The position numbers and the translations under genes are program-made. Of a DNA stretch of 64,000 nucleotides, positions 37,110-46,596 are shown piece after piece (positions within the stretch are counted from its first letter, which is position 1; each line of letters begins with the position of its first letter). Below the pieces are notes generated by a model, which saw only the letters and a program-made list of their open reading frames with translations, was not told the DNA's origin and searched no databases. Source of the stretch: Streptoverticillium olivoreticuli subsp. olivoreticuli (lineage in GTDB: Bacteria > Actinomycetota > Actinomycetes > Streptomycetales > Streptomycetaceae); the NCBI RefSeq assembly GCF_003391135.1, contig NZ_CP031455.1, positions 3,193,001-3,257,000 of the forward strand, read 5' to 3'.

Positions 37110-37345
37110 ACCCCACGGACCCCACCGACAGCCCCGAGGCCCACGTCGGCATCAGCGTCAACGGCGAGAGCCGCTCGGTTCCCCGGGGCCTGACCCTCGA
37201 CGGCCTGGTGGCCGGACTGACCACCGCGCACAGCGGCGTCGCCGCCGCCGTCAACGAGGCCGTCGTACCGCGCGGCCAGTGGGCCGCGACCACTCTCGGC
37301 GAGGGCGACCGCGTCGAGGTCCTCACCGCAGTGCAGGGAGGCTGA
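37106..37345 (+). CDS. thiS: ThiS, sulfur carrier protein
   Basis: Ubiquitin-like carrier of 79 aa that delivers sulfur as a C-terminal thiocarboxylate to ThiG. It ends in the required Gly-Gly (VLTAVQGG), and the beta-grasp pattern is VSINGES-like at residues 17-22 (ISVNGESR). It is about 12 residues longer at the N-terminus than typical ThiS. It overlaps thiO by 4 nt and lies 9 nt before thiG. Confidence 0.94.
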   Translation: MNPTDPTDSPEAHVGISVNGESRSVPRGLTLDGLVAGLTTAHSGVAAAVNEAVVPRGQWAATTLGEGDRVEVLTAVQGG

Positions 37346-38158
<813 letters not shown>

Positions 38159-38241
38159 GCCCGTGCCGGGGGCTTTTCCCCAGCCCCGCCCCTTCCCGAA
38201 ACTGGGGGGCAAACCCCCCAGACCCCCCGGGTGCGGGAAAT

Positions 38242-38280
38242 CAGCCCGTCCGGCGTTTGAGGACGCGCCCGCAGGGCGCT
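38242..38280 (+). repeat. Half copy of the intergenic palindrome family
   Basis: Contains only the right arm (CAGCCCGTCCGGCGTTTGAG) plus the GGACGCGCCCGCAGGGCGCT tail seen at 31100. The left arm is missing. It is preceded by CCCCAGCCCCGCCCCTTCCC (38178-38197), which is also part of the family. Confidence 0.75.
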
Positions 38281-38318
38281 CCCGCCGCAGGCGGAGTCAG
38301 GCCCCGCCCGCAGGCTCA

Positions 38319-38324
38319 TAGACT
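38319..38324 (+). promoter_or_regulatory. -10 box of the PASTA kinase gene (leaderless type)
   Basis: TAGACT ends 6 nt before the GTG at 38331. No Shine-Dalgarno sequence is visible. Confidence 0.55.
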
Positions 38325-38349
38325 CCTAGCGTGGATACGACGCTAGGAG
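38323..38349. promoter_or_regulatory. Perfect dyad across the kinase start codon
   Basis: CTCCTAGCGT (38323-38332) and ACGCTAGGAG (38340-38349) are perfect 10-nt arms around GGATACG. The first two bases of the GTG start codon are in the left arm. If the mRNA starts at GTG the dyad can only act on DNA, as an operator covering the start point. If it starts upstream the hairpin would hide the start codon. Confidence 0.7.
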
Positions 38350-40286
38350 ACCCGCTTGTCGGGCATGTGCTGGACGGCCGCTACCGGGTCGAGGCCCGGA
38401 TCGCCGTCGGTGGCATGGCCACGGTCTACCGCGCCCTCGACACGCGGCTCGACCGGGTGCTCGCGCTGAAGGTGATGCACCCGGGGCTCGCCGCGGACGC
38501 GGTGTTCGTGGAGCGCTTCATCCGCGAGGCCAAGTCCGTGGCCCGGCTCGACCACCCGAACGTGGTGGGCGTCTTCGACCAGGGCACGGACGGCACGTAC
38601 GTCTATCTCGCGATGGAGTACGTGGCCGGATGCACCCTGCGCGACGTACTGCGCGAGCGCGGCGCGCTGCAGCCGCGTGCCGCGCTCGACATCGCGGAGC
38701 CGGTGCTCGCGGCGCTCGGCGCGGCCCACCTCGCGGGGCTGGTCCACCGGGACATGAAGCCGGAGAACGTGCTGATCGGGGATGACGGCCGGGTGAAGGT
38801 CGCCGACTTCGGGCTCGTACGGGCCGTGGACACCAACTCCACGGCGTCCACCGGCTCGGTCCTGGGCACGGTGTCGTATCTGGCCCCCGAACAGATGGAG
38901 CACGGCACGGCGGACACCCGCGTGGACGTCTACGCGTGCGGTGTCGTCCTCTACGAGATGCTCACCGGAGCCAAGCCGCACACCGGCAGCACCCCGGCGC
39001 AGGTTCTCTACCAGCACCTCCACGAGGACGTGCCGCCGCCGTCGGCGGCCGTCCCGGGGCTGGCGCCGCAGTTGGACGAGCTGGTGACCACGGCCACCGC
39101 CCGCGACCCGCAGCGGCGCCCGGCCGACGCGGTCGGCCTGCTGGCCATGGTCCGTACGGCCCGTGAGGCGCTGTCCGACGCGCAGCTGGACGCCCTCCCC
39201 CCGCAGGCGCGGACGCCCGAGCAGGGCTCGTCGAGCGGTTCCGAGGACCGTACGAGCGTGATTCCGCGGCCCGCCGCGGCCCGGCCCCTGCCGCCCGCGG
39301 AGGACGAGCAGCTGAACCGCACGACGCGGCTGGAGCAGCCGCCCGCTCCCCCGGCCCCGCCGGGCGCTGCGGCGCCGCGGACCGGGCGGCCCCGCCGCCG
39401 GCCGAGCCGCGGGCTGCTCGCGGTGCTCGTGGCCGTGCTGCTGGCCGTGGTGGGCACGGGCGTCTGGTACATCAGCTCCGGCCAGTTCACCACCGTCCCG
39501 GCCGTCCTGGACATGACCGAGGCGAAGGCGGAGCAGACGCTCCACAAGGCCGGGCTCGGGATGAAGACCGAGCAGGACTTCAGCGACACCGTCGAGCGGG
39601 GTCACGTCATCTCGACGGACCCCGGTCCCGGCGGTCGCGTCCGGGGCACCGGCAAGGTGACGGTCACCCTCTCGAAGGGCCCGGCCAAGGCCGAGGTGCC
39701 CAATGTCGTCGGCATGCCCTTCGACGAGGCGAAGCGGAAGATCGAGGGCGCGGGCCTGACGGTCGGCGAGGTCGGCAAGCAGTTCAGCGGTGAGACCCCG
39801 CAGGGCTCGGTGCTGGCCACCGACCCCAGGCCGGGGGTGGAGCGCAGGCCCGACTCCCCGGTCGCGCTGACCGTCAGCAAGGGCGCGGCCCTGAGCGTGC
39901 CGAAGGTGCAGGGCCTGTCCGTCGCGGCCGCCACCTCGGCCCTCGAGGACAAGGGCTTCAAGGTCGAGGTCTCGGACACCCAGGTCTACTCCGACGCCCC
40001 CAAGGGCTCGGTCGCGGCGCAGTCCCCGGCCGACGGCGGCCAGGCCGCCAAGGGCGACACGGTCACGCTCACCGTCTCCAAGGGCAAGGAGATGGTGACG
40101 GTCCCGGACGTCACCGGAAAGAGTGAGGCCGACGCCAAGCAGGCCCTCACCTCGGCGGGCTTCAAGGTCGAGGTCGACCGGCCGTTCTTCTTCCCCCGGG
40201 ACTCGGTCGACAGCCAGTCCGTCAAGGGCGGCGACCAGGCCGCCAAGGGCGACACCATCACCATCAGGCTCAAGGGCGGCTTCTAG
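38331..40286 (+). CDS. Membrane Ser/Thr kinase with four PASTA domains
   Basis: PknB/PknL-type kinase of 651 aa. The catalytic domain covers about 17-280: glycine loop VGGMATVY, K47 (ALKVMH), HRDMKPEN at 139-146 with catalytic D141, DFG at 159-161, and APEQ at 185-188. A juxtamembrane Pro-rich linker (290-360) precedes one transmembrane helix (about 361-382). Four PASTA repeats fill the outside part (about 386-651). PASTA kinases bind muropeptides or lipid II and phosphorylate division and wall proteins. GTG start with a dyad over it; no adjacent phosphatase. The 3' neighbour nfo starts 5 nt after its stop codon. Confidence 0.95.
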   Translation: MDTTLGDPLVGHVLDGRYRVEARIAVGGMATVYRALDTRLDRVLALKVMHPGLAADAVFVERFIREAKSVARLDHPNVVGVFDQGTDGTYVYLAMEYVAGCTLRDVLRERGALQPRAALDIAEPVLAALGAAHLAGLVHRDMKPENVLIGDDGRVKVADFGLVRAVDTNSTASTGSVLGTVSYLAPEQMEHGTADTRVDVYACGVVLYEMLTGAKPHTGSTPAQVLYQHLHEDVPPPSAAVPGLAPQLDELVTTATARDPQRRPADAVGLLAMVRTAREALSDAQLDALPPQARTPEQGSSSGSEDRTSVIPRPAAARPLPPAEDEQLNRTTRLEQPPAPPAPPGAAAPRTGRPRRRPSRGLLAVLVAVLLAVVGTGVWYISSGQFTTVPAVLDMTEAKAEQTLHKAGLGMKTEQDFSDTVERGHVISTDPGPGGRVRGTGKVTVTLSKGPAKAEVPNVVGMPFDEAKRKIEGAGLTVGEVGKQFSGETPQGSVLATDPRPGVERRPDSPVALTVSKGAALSVPKVQGLSVAAATSALEDKGFKVEVSDTQVYSDAPKGSVAAQSPADGGQAAKGDTVTLTVSKGKEMVTVPDVTGKSEADAKQALTSAGFKVEVDRPFFFPRDSVDSQSVKGGDQAAKGDTITIRLKGGF

Positions 40287-40290
40287 ACCC

Positions 40291-41193
40291 GTGCGTACTC
40301 CCGATTCGTCCCCGCTTTCGTCCCCGCGTCTGCGCAACCCCGTCGGCGGGCACATCCCCGTCGCCGGGGGTCTCGCCCGGACCGGTCTGCCGTACGCGCG
40401 GGAGATGGGCGCCGAGACGGTGCAGGTCTTCGTCGCCAACCCGCGGGGCTGGGCGACGCCGGCCGGCAACCCCCGGCAGGACGAGGAGTTCCGGGCGGCC
40501 TGTGCGCGGGAGTCGCTCCCGGTCTGGGTCCACGCCCCGTATCTGATCAACTTCGGCTCGCACACCGAGGCGACGGTCGAGCTGTCCGGGGAGTCGCTGC
40601 GGCACTCGCTGCGCCGAGGGCGGGCGATCGGCGCCCTCGGGGTCGTCGTCCACACGGGCTCGGCGACCGGCGGCCGACCGCGCCGGGAGGCGCTGGCGCA
40701 GGTCCACGAGCGGCTGCTGCCGCTGCTCGACGAGCTGACCCACGACGACGACCCGTGGCTGCTGCTGGAGCCTACGGCCGGGCAGGGCTCGTCGCTCTGC
40801 TCACTGGTCGAGGACCTGGGCCCCTACTTCGACGCGCTGGAGCGCCACCCGAAGCTCGGCGTGTGCCTGGACACCTGCCACGTCTTCGCGGCGGGCCACG
40901 ACCTCGCCGAGACGGGCGGGATGAAGCGGACGCTCGACGAGCTGGTCTCCGTGGTGGGCGAGGGGCGGCTGCGGCTGATCCACGCCAATGACTCCAAGGA
41001 GGGGGTCGGCGCGCACCGGGACCGGCACGAGAACATCGGCTCGGGCCATATCGGGGCGGAGCCTTTCGCGGAGCTCTTCGCGCACCCGGCGACGGCGGGT
41101 GTGCCGCTGACGATCGAGACGCCGGGCGGTCCTGCGGGCCATGCGGCGGATGTGGCGCGGCTGAAGGGACTGCGGGACGGCGCGGCGGCCTGA
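40291..41193 (+). CDS. nfo: Endonuclease IV (deoxyribonuclease IV)
   Basis: AP endonuclease of 300 aa with a TIM barrel and three zinc ions, acting in base excision repair. Motifs: VGGHIPVAGGLARTGLPYAREMGAETVQVFVANPRGW, WVHAPYLINFGS, VVVHTGSATGG, LLLEPTAGQGSSLCS, LGVCLDTCHVFAAGHDL, LIHANDSKEGVGAHRDRHENIG. The GTG at 40291, 4 nt after the kinase stop, was chosen; AAGGGCGG lies some 17 nt upstream inside the kinase end. Probably co-transcribed with the kinase. Confidence 0.93.
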   Translation: MRTPDSSPLSSPRLRNPVGGHIPVAGGLARTGLPYAREMGAETVQVFVANPRGWATPAGNPRQDEEFRAACARESLPVWVHAPYLINFGSHTEATVELSGESLRHSLRRGRAIGALGVVVHTGSATGGRPRREALAQVHERLLPLLDELTHDDDPWLLLEPTAGQGSSLCSLVEDLGPYFDALERHPKLGVCLDTCHVFAAGHDLAETGGMKRTLDELVSVVGEGRLRLIHANDSKEGVGAHRDRHENIGSGHIGAEPFAELFAHPATAGVPLTIETPGGPAGHAADVARLKGLRDGAAA

Positions 41194-41239
41194 CGCCGCA
41201 GGCGCGTAAGGCCCGGTGGAACCACTCCGCCCCGCGGGG

Positions 41240-41863
41240 TCAGATCTCCGGGCCCTCGCCCGGCTTTTCCTGGTAGGAATAACGCTGTTCGCGCCAGGGG
41301 TCGCCCACGTTGTGGTAGCCGCGCTCTTCCCAGAAACCGCGGCGGTCGGCCGTCATGTACTCCACGCCGCGCACCCATTTGGGTCCCTTCCAGGCGTAGA
41401 GATGCGGGACCACCAGCCGTACGGGAAAACCGTGCTCGGCGGTGAGCGGTTCGCCGTCCTTATGGGTCGCGAAGATGCTCTGCTCGGACGCGAAATCCGA
41501 GAGCCGGAGATTTGAGCAGAAGCCGTATTCGGCCCACACCATCACATGGGTGACCTCGGGCGCGGGCGGGGCGAGTTCGAGGATCGTCCGCGCGGGAACG
41601 CCTCCCCATTCGGCGCCCAGCATGCTGTACTTCGTGACGCAGTGCAGATCCGCGACCACCGTCGAATACGGCAGGGCGGAGAACTCGTCATGCGTCCAGC
41701 AGTGCTTGTCGCCGTCGGCGGTCGACCCGAAGACACGGAACTCCCAGCGGTCCGGCCTGAACTTCGGGACCGGCCCGTAGTGCGTCACCGGCCATCCGCG
41801 CTGGAAGCGCTGCCCCGGGGGCAGCTGAACTTGCTCCCCTTTGCGGCTTTCCGACTGACCCAT
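41240..41863 (-). CDS. Small sulfite oxidase-family molybdopterin enzyme
   Basis: Protein of 207 aa with only the molybdopterin domain. The Mo-ligating cysteine is in VVADLHCVTKYSMLGAEWGGV (about residue 75). Further fold markers are HVMVWAEYGFCSNLRLSDF and GFPVRLVVPHLYAWKGPKWVRGVEY. There is no heme domain, no dimerisation domain and no Tat signal (N-terminus MGQSESRKGEQ), so it is probably cytoplasmic. In E. coli MsrP the related domain is exported and paired with MsrQ; neither feature is here. Electron acceptor and substrate are unknown. It is divergent from bfr. Confidence 0.85.
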   Translation of the reverse strand: MGQSESRKGEQVQLPPGQRFQRGWPVTHYGPVPKFRPDRWEFRVFGSTADGDKHCWTHDEFSALPYSTVVADLHCVTKYSMLGAEWGGVPARTILELAPPAPEVTHVMVWAEYGFCSNLRLSDFASEQSIFATHKDGEPLTAEHGFPVRLVVPHLYAWKGPKWVRGVEYMTADRRGFWEERGYHNVGDPWREQRYSYQEKPGEGPEI

Positions 41864-41930
41864 GTCCCCATGGTGTCAGACCTTCGGCAGTGCTGATGAC
41901 CATGGGTTCCGCTATGAGGGCAACTCCCAC

Positions 41931-41944
41931 TAAGTGTGCACTTA
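41931..41944. promoter_or_regulatory. Dyad upstream of bfr
   Basis: TAAGTGTGCACTTA has perfect 6-nt arms around TG. It lies 73 nt before the bfr ATG in the gap shared with the divergent molybdopterin enzyme gene. It is not a good iron box. Regulator unknown. Confidence 0.4.
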
Positions 41945-42016
41945 CTGGACGGTTCGGAGGGGCGGTGCAAGGATGCGCGCAACCTGCCAGTCACCCTCTT
42001 GGAAGGAGCCTCTGCA

Positions 42017-42505
42017 ATGCAGGGCGACCCCGAGGTCATCGAATTTCTCAATGAACAGCTGACTGCCGAGCTGACCGCCATCAATCAGTACTTCCTGCAC
42101 GCGAAAATGCAGGAGCACCTCGGCTGGACGAAGATCGCCGCACACACCCGCGCCGAGTCGTTCGACGAGATGCGCCACGCGGAGGTGCTCACCGACCGCA
42201 TCCTCTTCCTGGAGGGGCTGCCCAACTATCAGCGGCTCTTCCATGTGCGGATCGGGCAGTCGATCGTGGAGATGTTCCAGGCCGACCGGCAGGTGGAGGT
42301 CGAGGCGATCGACCGGCTCAAGCGCGGCGTGGAGGTCATGCGGGCCAAGGGCGACATCACCTCGGCCAATATCTTCGAGTCGATCCTCGCGGACGAGGAG
42401 GAGCACATCGACTATCTCGACACCCAGCTGGATCTGATCGAGAAGCTCGGTGAGCCGCTCTACCTCGCCCAGTTCATCGAGCAGTCGAACGGCGGGGCGG
42501 AGTGA
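42017..42505 (+). CDS. bfr: Bacterioferritin
   Basis: Haem-binding iron storage protein of 162 aa that forms a 24-mer shell. All ferroxidase residues are present: E18, E51, H54, E94, E127 and H130; haem ligand M52 is present. GGAAGGAG lies 8 nt before the ATG. The frame is open 27 codons upstream but that part has no conserved sequence. It converges with bfd, whose ferredoxin releases iron from the shell; only 14 nt separate them. Confidence 0.96.
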   Translation: MQGDPEVIEFLNEQLTAELTAINQYFLHAKMQEHLGWTKIAAHTRAESFDEMRHAEVLTDRILFLEGLPNYQRLFHVRIGQSIVEMFQADRQVEVEAIDRLKRGVEVMRAKGDITSANIFESILADEEEHIDYLDTQLDLIEKLGEPLYLAQFIEQSNGGAE

Positions 42506-42519
42506 CCCGGGGCTGAAGG

Positions 42520-42792
42520 TCAGGCCGCCTGGACCTGGACCACCCGGGGCGCCTGCCGTATGTGGGGCACCTCGGCGCCCAGCACGTCCTGCTCACCCTG
42601 GTCGGCCAGCTCGCGGCGCGGGCACGCGCCACGGCCGAGCAGGGACTGGATGCGGCGGACACAGCTGCCGCAGTCGGTGCCGGCCTTGCTCACGGAGGCT
42701 ATCTGGCGGGGCGTGCACGCCCCCTTGTCCGCGTGGTCACGCACCTGCTGCTCGGTGATGCCGAAGCATGAGCAGACGTACACGCGGGTCAC
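42520..42792 (-). CDS. bfd: Bacterioferritin-associated ferredoxin
   Basis: [2Fe-2S] protein of 90 aa that reduces the haem of bacterioferritin to release stored iron. The Bfd cysteine pattern C7-x-C9 (VYVCSCFGITEQQV) and C41-x-x-C44 (GTDCGSCVRRIQ) is complete. The tail after residue 60 is variable. The GTG at 42792 is used; a GTG at 42783 (VYVCSC) is equally likely. An iron box 20 nt upstream indicates repression by a DmdR/IdeR-type regulator when iron is plentiful. Confidence 0.93.
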   Translation of the reverse strand: MTRVYVCSCFGITEQQVRDHADKGACTPRQIASVSKAGTDCGSCVRRIQSLLGRGACPRRELADQGEQDVLGAEVPHIRQAPRVVQVQAA

Positions 42793-42812
42793 CGCCCTAC
42801 CGGGTTGATCAA

Positions 42813-42831
42813 TAAGGTAACCCTTACCTTA
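42813..42831 (-). promoter_or_regulatory. Iron box (DmdR/IdeR-type operator) before bfd
   Basis: TAAGGTAACCCTTACCTTA is a 19-bp site with perfect 8-nt arms around CCC. It closely follows the actinobacterial iron-box form TTAGGTTAGNCTAACCTAA and lies 20 nt upstream of the bfd start. Confidence 0.85.
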
Positions 42832-42853
42832 CCCGGCCCGGTGGGTGAATAAC

Positions 42854-42899
42854 AACGGCGTGGGGCGCGGATCACTTCCGATCCGCGCCCCACGCCGTT
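42854..42899 (-). terminator. Hairpin terminator after DAHP synthase gene
   Basis: Perfect 20-bp inverted repeat (42854-42873 and 42880-42899) around a 6-nt loop, 12 nt beyond the stop of the minus-strand aroH gene and before the bfd promoter. Confidence 0.85.
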
Positions 42900-42911
42900 C
42901 AGCAGGGTTTT

Positions 42912-44273
<1,362 letters not shown>

Positions 44274-44449
44274 CGGGGTCACGACGGCGGTCCATCCGCC
44301 GGACCGCAGTGTGAGACGGGTCATGGACCGCGGGGAGTGGCGAAAAAACGCCGTCCGTCGGGCGCGGACCGGCGTGCCGGGCGCCCCGCGCTCCGGTGCA
44401 CGCTTCCCCGCCACCTCCACGGAGCGCCACCGCTGCCCGGCCCGTCCGG

Positions 44450-44455
44450 TAGGGT
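44450..44455 (+). promoter_or_regulatory. -10 box of the trp leader (leaderless type)
   Basis: TAGGGT ends 7 nt before the ATG of the leader peptide, so transcription should start at that ATG. Confidence 0.55.
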
Positions 44456-44462
44456 GCGCAGC

Positions 44463-44519
44463 ATGTACGCACCGACCAACCAGAACTGGTGGTGGACCGC
44501 TCATCCGGCGGCCCACTGA
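44463..44519 (+). CDS. trpL: trp leader peptide with three adjacent Trp codons
   Basis: An 18-codon ORF reading MYAPTNQNWWWTAHPAAH then TGA. Three consecutive TGG codons at 44487-44495 are the sensor: ribosome stalling there when charged tRNA-Trp is scarce changes the fold of the RNA downstream. It starts 7 nt after a -10 box with no room for a Shine-Dalgarno sequence, so it seems to be translated from a leaderless RNA. A comparable attenuator before the fused anthranilate synthase gene is known in Streptomyces venezuelae. Confidence 0.9.
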   Translation: MYAPTNQNWWWTAHPAAH

Positions 44520-44558
44520 TCGCGCGTACACCGAAGACACACCGCGAAGGCCGCCCGG
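44505..44558 (+). promoter_or_regulatory. Predicted trp antiterminator pairing
   Basis: CCGGCGGCC (44505-44513), located just after the Trp codons, can pair with GGCCGCCCGG (44549-44558) with one bulged C. The second segment is the left arm of the terminator, so the two structures exclude each other. A ribosome stalled at the Trp codons would leave the first segment free and favour readthrough. Confidence 0.7.
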
Positions 44559-44572
44559 AGGGGCGGCCTTCG
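44545..44572 (+). terminator. trp attenuator terminator
   Basis: Perfect 12-bp stem (44545-44556 and 44561-44572) with GGAG loop, followed by GCGTTTCCC. It ends 43 nt before the trpEG start and lies after the leader ORF, as expected for an attenuator. Confidence 0.9.
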
Positions 44573-44615
44573 GCGTTTCCCGGGGCCGTTCCTCTCCTCA
44601 CCGGAAGGAACCCAG

Positions 44616-46541
44616 ATGACCGGCGACACCCACACCCTCCTCGCACGGCTGACCGACCCCGCCTGCCCGCCCTTCGCCCTGCTGCACCGCCGCACCCCCG
44701 GCCGGGCGGGCGACACCGTCGAGCTGCTGACCGGCCCCGTGGTGGAGGTCGGGCGATTGGCCGACATTCCCCTGCCGGACGGCCCGCCCACCGGTGCCGG
44801 CCCGGCCCTCGACGCGCTCGCTCTCATCCCGTTCCGGCAGATCCGCGAGCGCGGCTTCGACGTCCGCGACGACGGCACCCCGCTGGCGGTGCTGCGGCCC
44901 GAGGAGGCGTACGAGCTGCCGCTGTCCGACGTCCTGGAGGCGCTGCCCGCGCACGAGGTGCGGGTGGAGGGCGGGGCCTTCGACGTGGACGACGAGGCGT
45001 ACGCGCGGATCGTCGAGCGGGTGATCGAGGACGAGATCGGGTCCGGCGAGGGCGCCAACTTCGTCATCCGGCGGACCTTCGAGGGCGAGATCCACGGGTT
45101 TTCCGCCGCTGACGCCCTGGCGCTGTTCCGGCGGCTGCTGGCGGGCGAGCGCGGCGCGTACTGGACGTACGTCGTGCACACCGGCGACCGGACGCTGGTC
45201 GGCGCCAGCCCCGAGGTGCACGTCCGGATGGCCGGGGGCACGGTCGTGATGAACCCGATCAGCGGCACCTACCGCTACCCCGCCGGGGGCCCGGACCGGG
45301 CGGGGCTGCTGGCCTTCCTGCACGACCGCAAGGAGGTGGAGGAGCTGTCCATGGTCGTGGACGAGGAGCTGAAGATGATGTGCACGGTCGGCGACATGGG
45401 CGGGGTCGTCGTCGGGCCGCGGCTGAAGGAGATGGCCCACCTCGCGCACACCGAGTACGAGCTGCGGGGGCGCTCCTCGCTGGACGTGCGGGACGTGCTG
45501 CGGGAGACGATGTTCGCGGCGACCGTGACCGGGTCGCCGGTGCAGAACGCGTGCCGCGTCATCGAGCGGTACGAGCCGCAGGGGCCGGGCGGCGGGCGCG
45601 GCTACTACGCGGGCGCCCTCGCGCTCATCGGCCGGGACGCGGGCGGCGGCCGGACGCTGGACTCGCCGATCCTGATCCGCACCGCCGACATCGACCGGCG
45701 CGGGCGGCTGCGGCTCGCGGTCGGGGCCACGCTCGTCCGCCACTCCGACCCCCGCGGCGAGGTCGCCGAGACGCACGCGAAGGCGGCGGGCGTGCTGGCG
45801 GCGCTCGGGGTGCGCACCGCGCGCCGCGGCGGGCCGGCCCCCGCCGTGCGGCTCGCGGACGACCCCGAGGTGCGGGCCGCGCTCGACGCGCGCCGCGAGG
45901 ACCTGGCCCCCTTCTGGCTGCGGATGCAGGGCCCGACGTCCACGGCGCGGCTCACCGGGCACGCGCTCGTCGTCGACGGCGAGGACACGTTCACCGCGAT
46001 GCTCGCGCACCTGCTGCGGACCTCGGGGCTGACGGTCACCGTGCGGCGCTACGACGAGCCGGGGCTGCGGGACGCCGCGCTGGCGCACCCGGGCCCGGTG
46101 GTGCTGGGGCCCGGCCCCGGCAACCCCTCCGACACCGCCGACCCCAAGATGCGGCTGCTCCGCGACCTGGCGGCGGAGCTGCTGCGCGGGCACCGGCACG
46201 GCCTGCTCGGCGTGTGCCTGGGGCACGAGCTGATCGCGGCGGAGCTGGGGCTGGAGATCGTGCGGAAGGCGGTGCCGTGTCAGGGGGCGCAGGAGCGGAT
46301 CGACTTCTTCGGGCGGGCGGAGACGGTGGGCTTCTACAACACGTTCACCGCGCGCTGCGCGGATTCCGCGGAGGCGGAACTGGCGATGCATCGGGTGGAA
46401 CTGAGCCGGGATGCGGCGACCGGTGACGTACACGCGCTGCGCGGGCCCGGCTTCGCCGGCGTCCAGTTCCACCCGGAGTCAATCCTGACGCTGTCGGGGG
46501 CGTCGCTGGTGGCCGAGCTGCTGGCGAGGGTGCTGGTCTGA
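44616..46541 (+). CDS. trpEG: Fused anthranilate synthase (TrpE-TrpG)
   Basis: A 641-aa fusion of both anthranilate synthase subunits, converting chorismate and glutamine to anthranilate. The TrpE-like chorismate domain (about 1-430) has GASPEVHVRMAGGTVVMNPISGTYRYP, DRKEVEELSMVVDEELKMMC and FAATVTGSPVQNACRVIE. The GATase domain (about 440-641) has LGPGPGNPSD, the nucleophile Cys in LLGVCLGHELIAAELG, and the His-Pro-Glu in VQFHPESILT. CCGGAAGGAAC provides the ribosome binding site. Transcription is under the upstream attenuator. PhzE-type synthases share the fusion, but no phenazine genes are near. Confidence 0.93.
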   Translation: MTGDTHTLLARLTDPACPPFALLHRRTPGRAGDTVELLTGPVVEVGRLADIPLPDGPPTGAGPALDALALIPFRQIRERGFDVRDDGTPLAVLRPEEAYELPLSDVLEALPAHEVRVEGGAFDVDDEAYARIVERVIEDEIGSGEGANFVIRRTFEGEIHGFSAADALALFRRLLAGERGAYWTYVVHTGDRTLVGASPEVHVRMAGGTVVMNPISGTYRYPAGGPDRAGLLAFLHDRKEVEELSMVVDEELKMMCTVGDMGGVVVGPRLKEMAHLAHTEYELRGRSSLDVRDVLRETMFAATVTGSPVQNACRVIERYEPQGPGGGRGYYAGALALIGRDAGGGRTLDSPILIRTADIDRRGRLRLAVGATLVRHSDPRGEVAETHAKAAGVLAALGVRTARRGGPAPAVRLADDPEVRAALDARREDLAPFWLRMQGPTSTARLTGHALVVDGEDTFTAMLAHLLRTSGLTVTVRRYDEPGLRDAALAHPGPVVLGPGPGNPSDTADPKMRLLRDLAAELLRGHRHGLLGVCLGHELIAAELGLEIVRKAVPCQGAQERIDFFGRAETVGFYNTFTARCADSAEAELAMHRVELSRDAATGDVHALRGPGFAGVQFHPESILTLSGASLVAELLARVLV

Positions 46542-46591
46542 TTCCTCAAGCGCCGGACGGGCTGGTTTCGGCCCGTCCGGCGCTTGAGGAA
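46542..46591. repeat. Long intergenic palindrome, family copy 2
   Basis: Perfect 21-bp arms (46542-46562 and 46571-46591) with an 8-nt loop and the core GCGCCGGACGGGC. It starts immediately after the trpEG stop and fills almost the whole gap to convergent pfkA, acting as a bidirectional terminator. Confidence 0.85.
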
Positions 46592-46596
46592 CGGCG

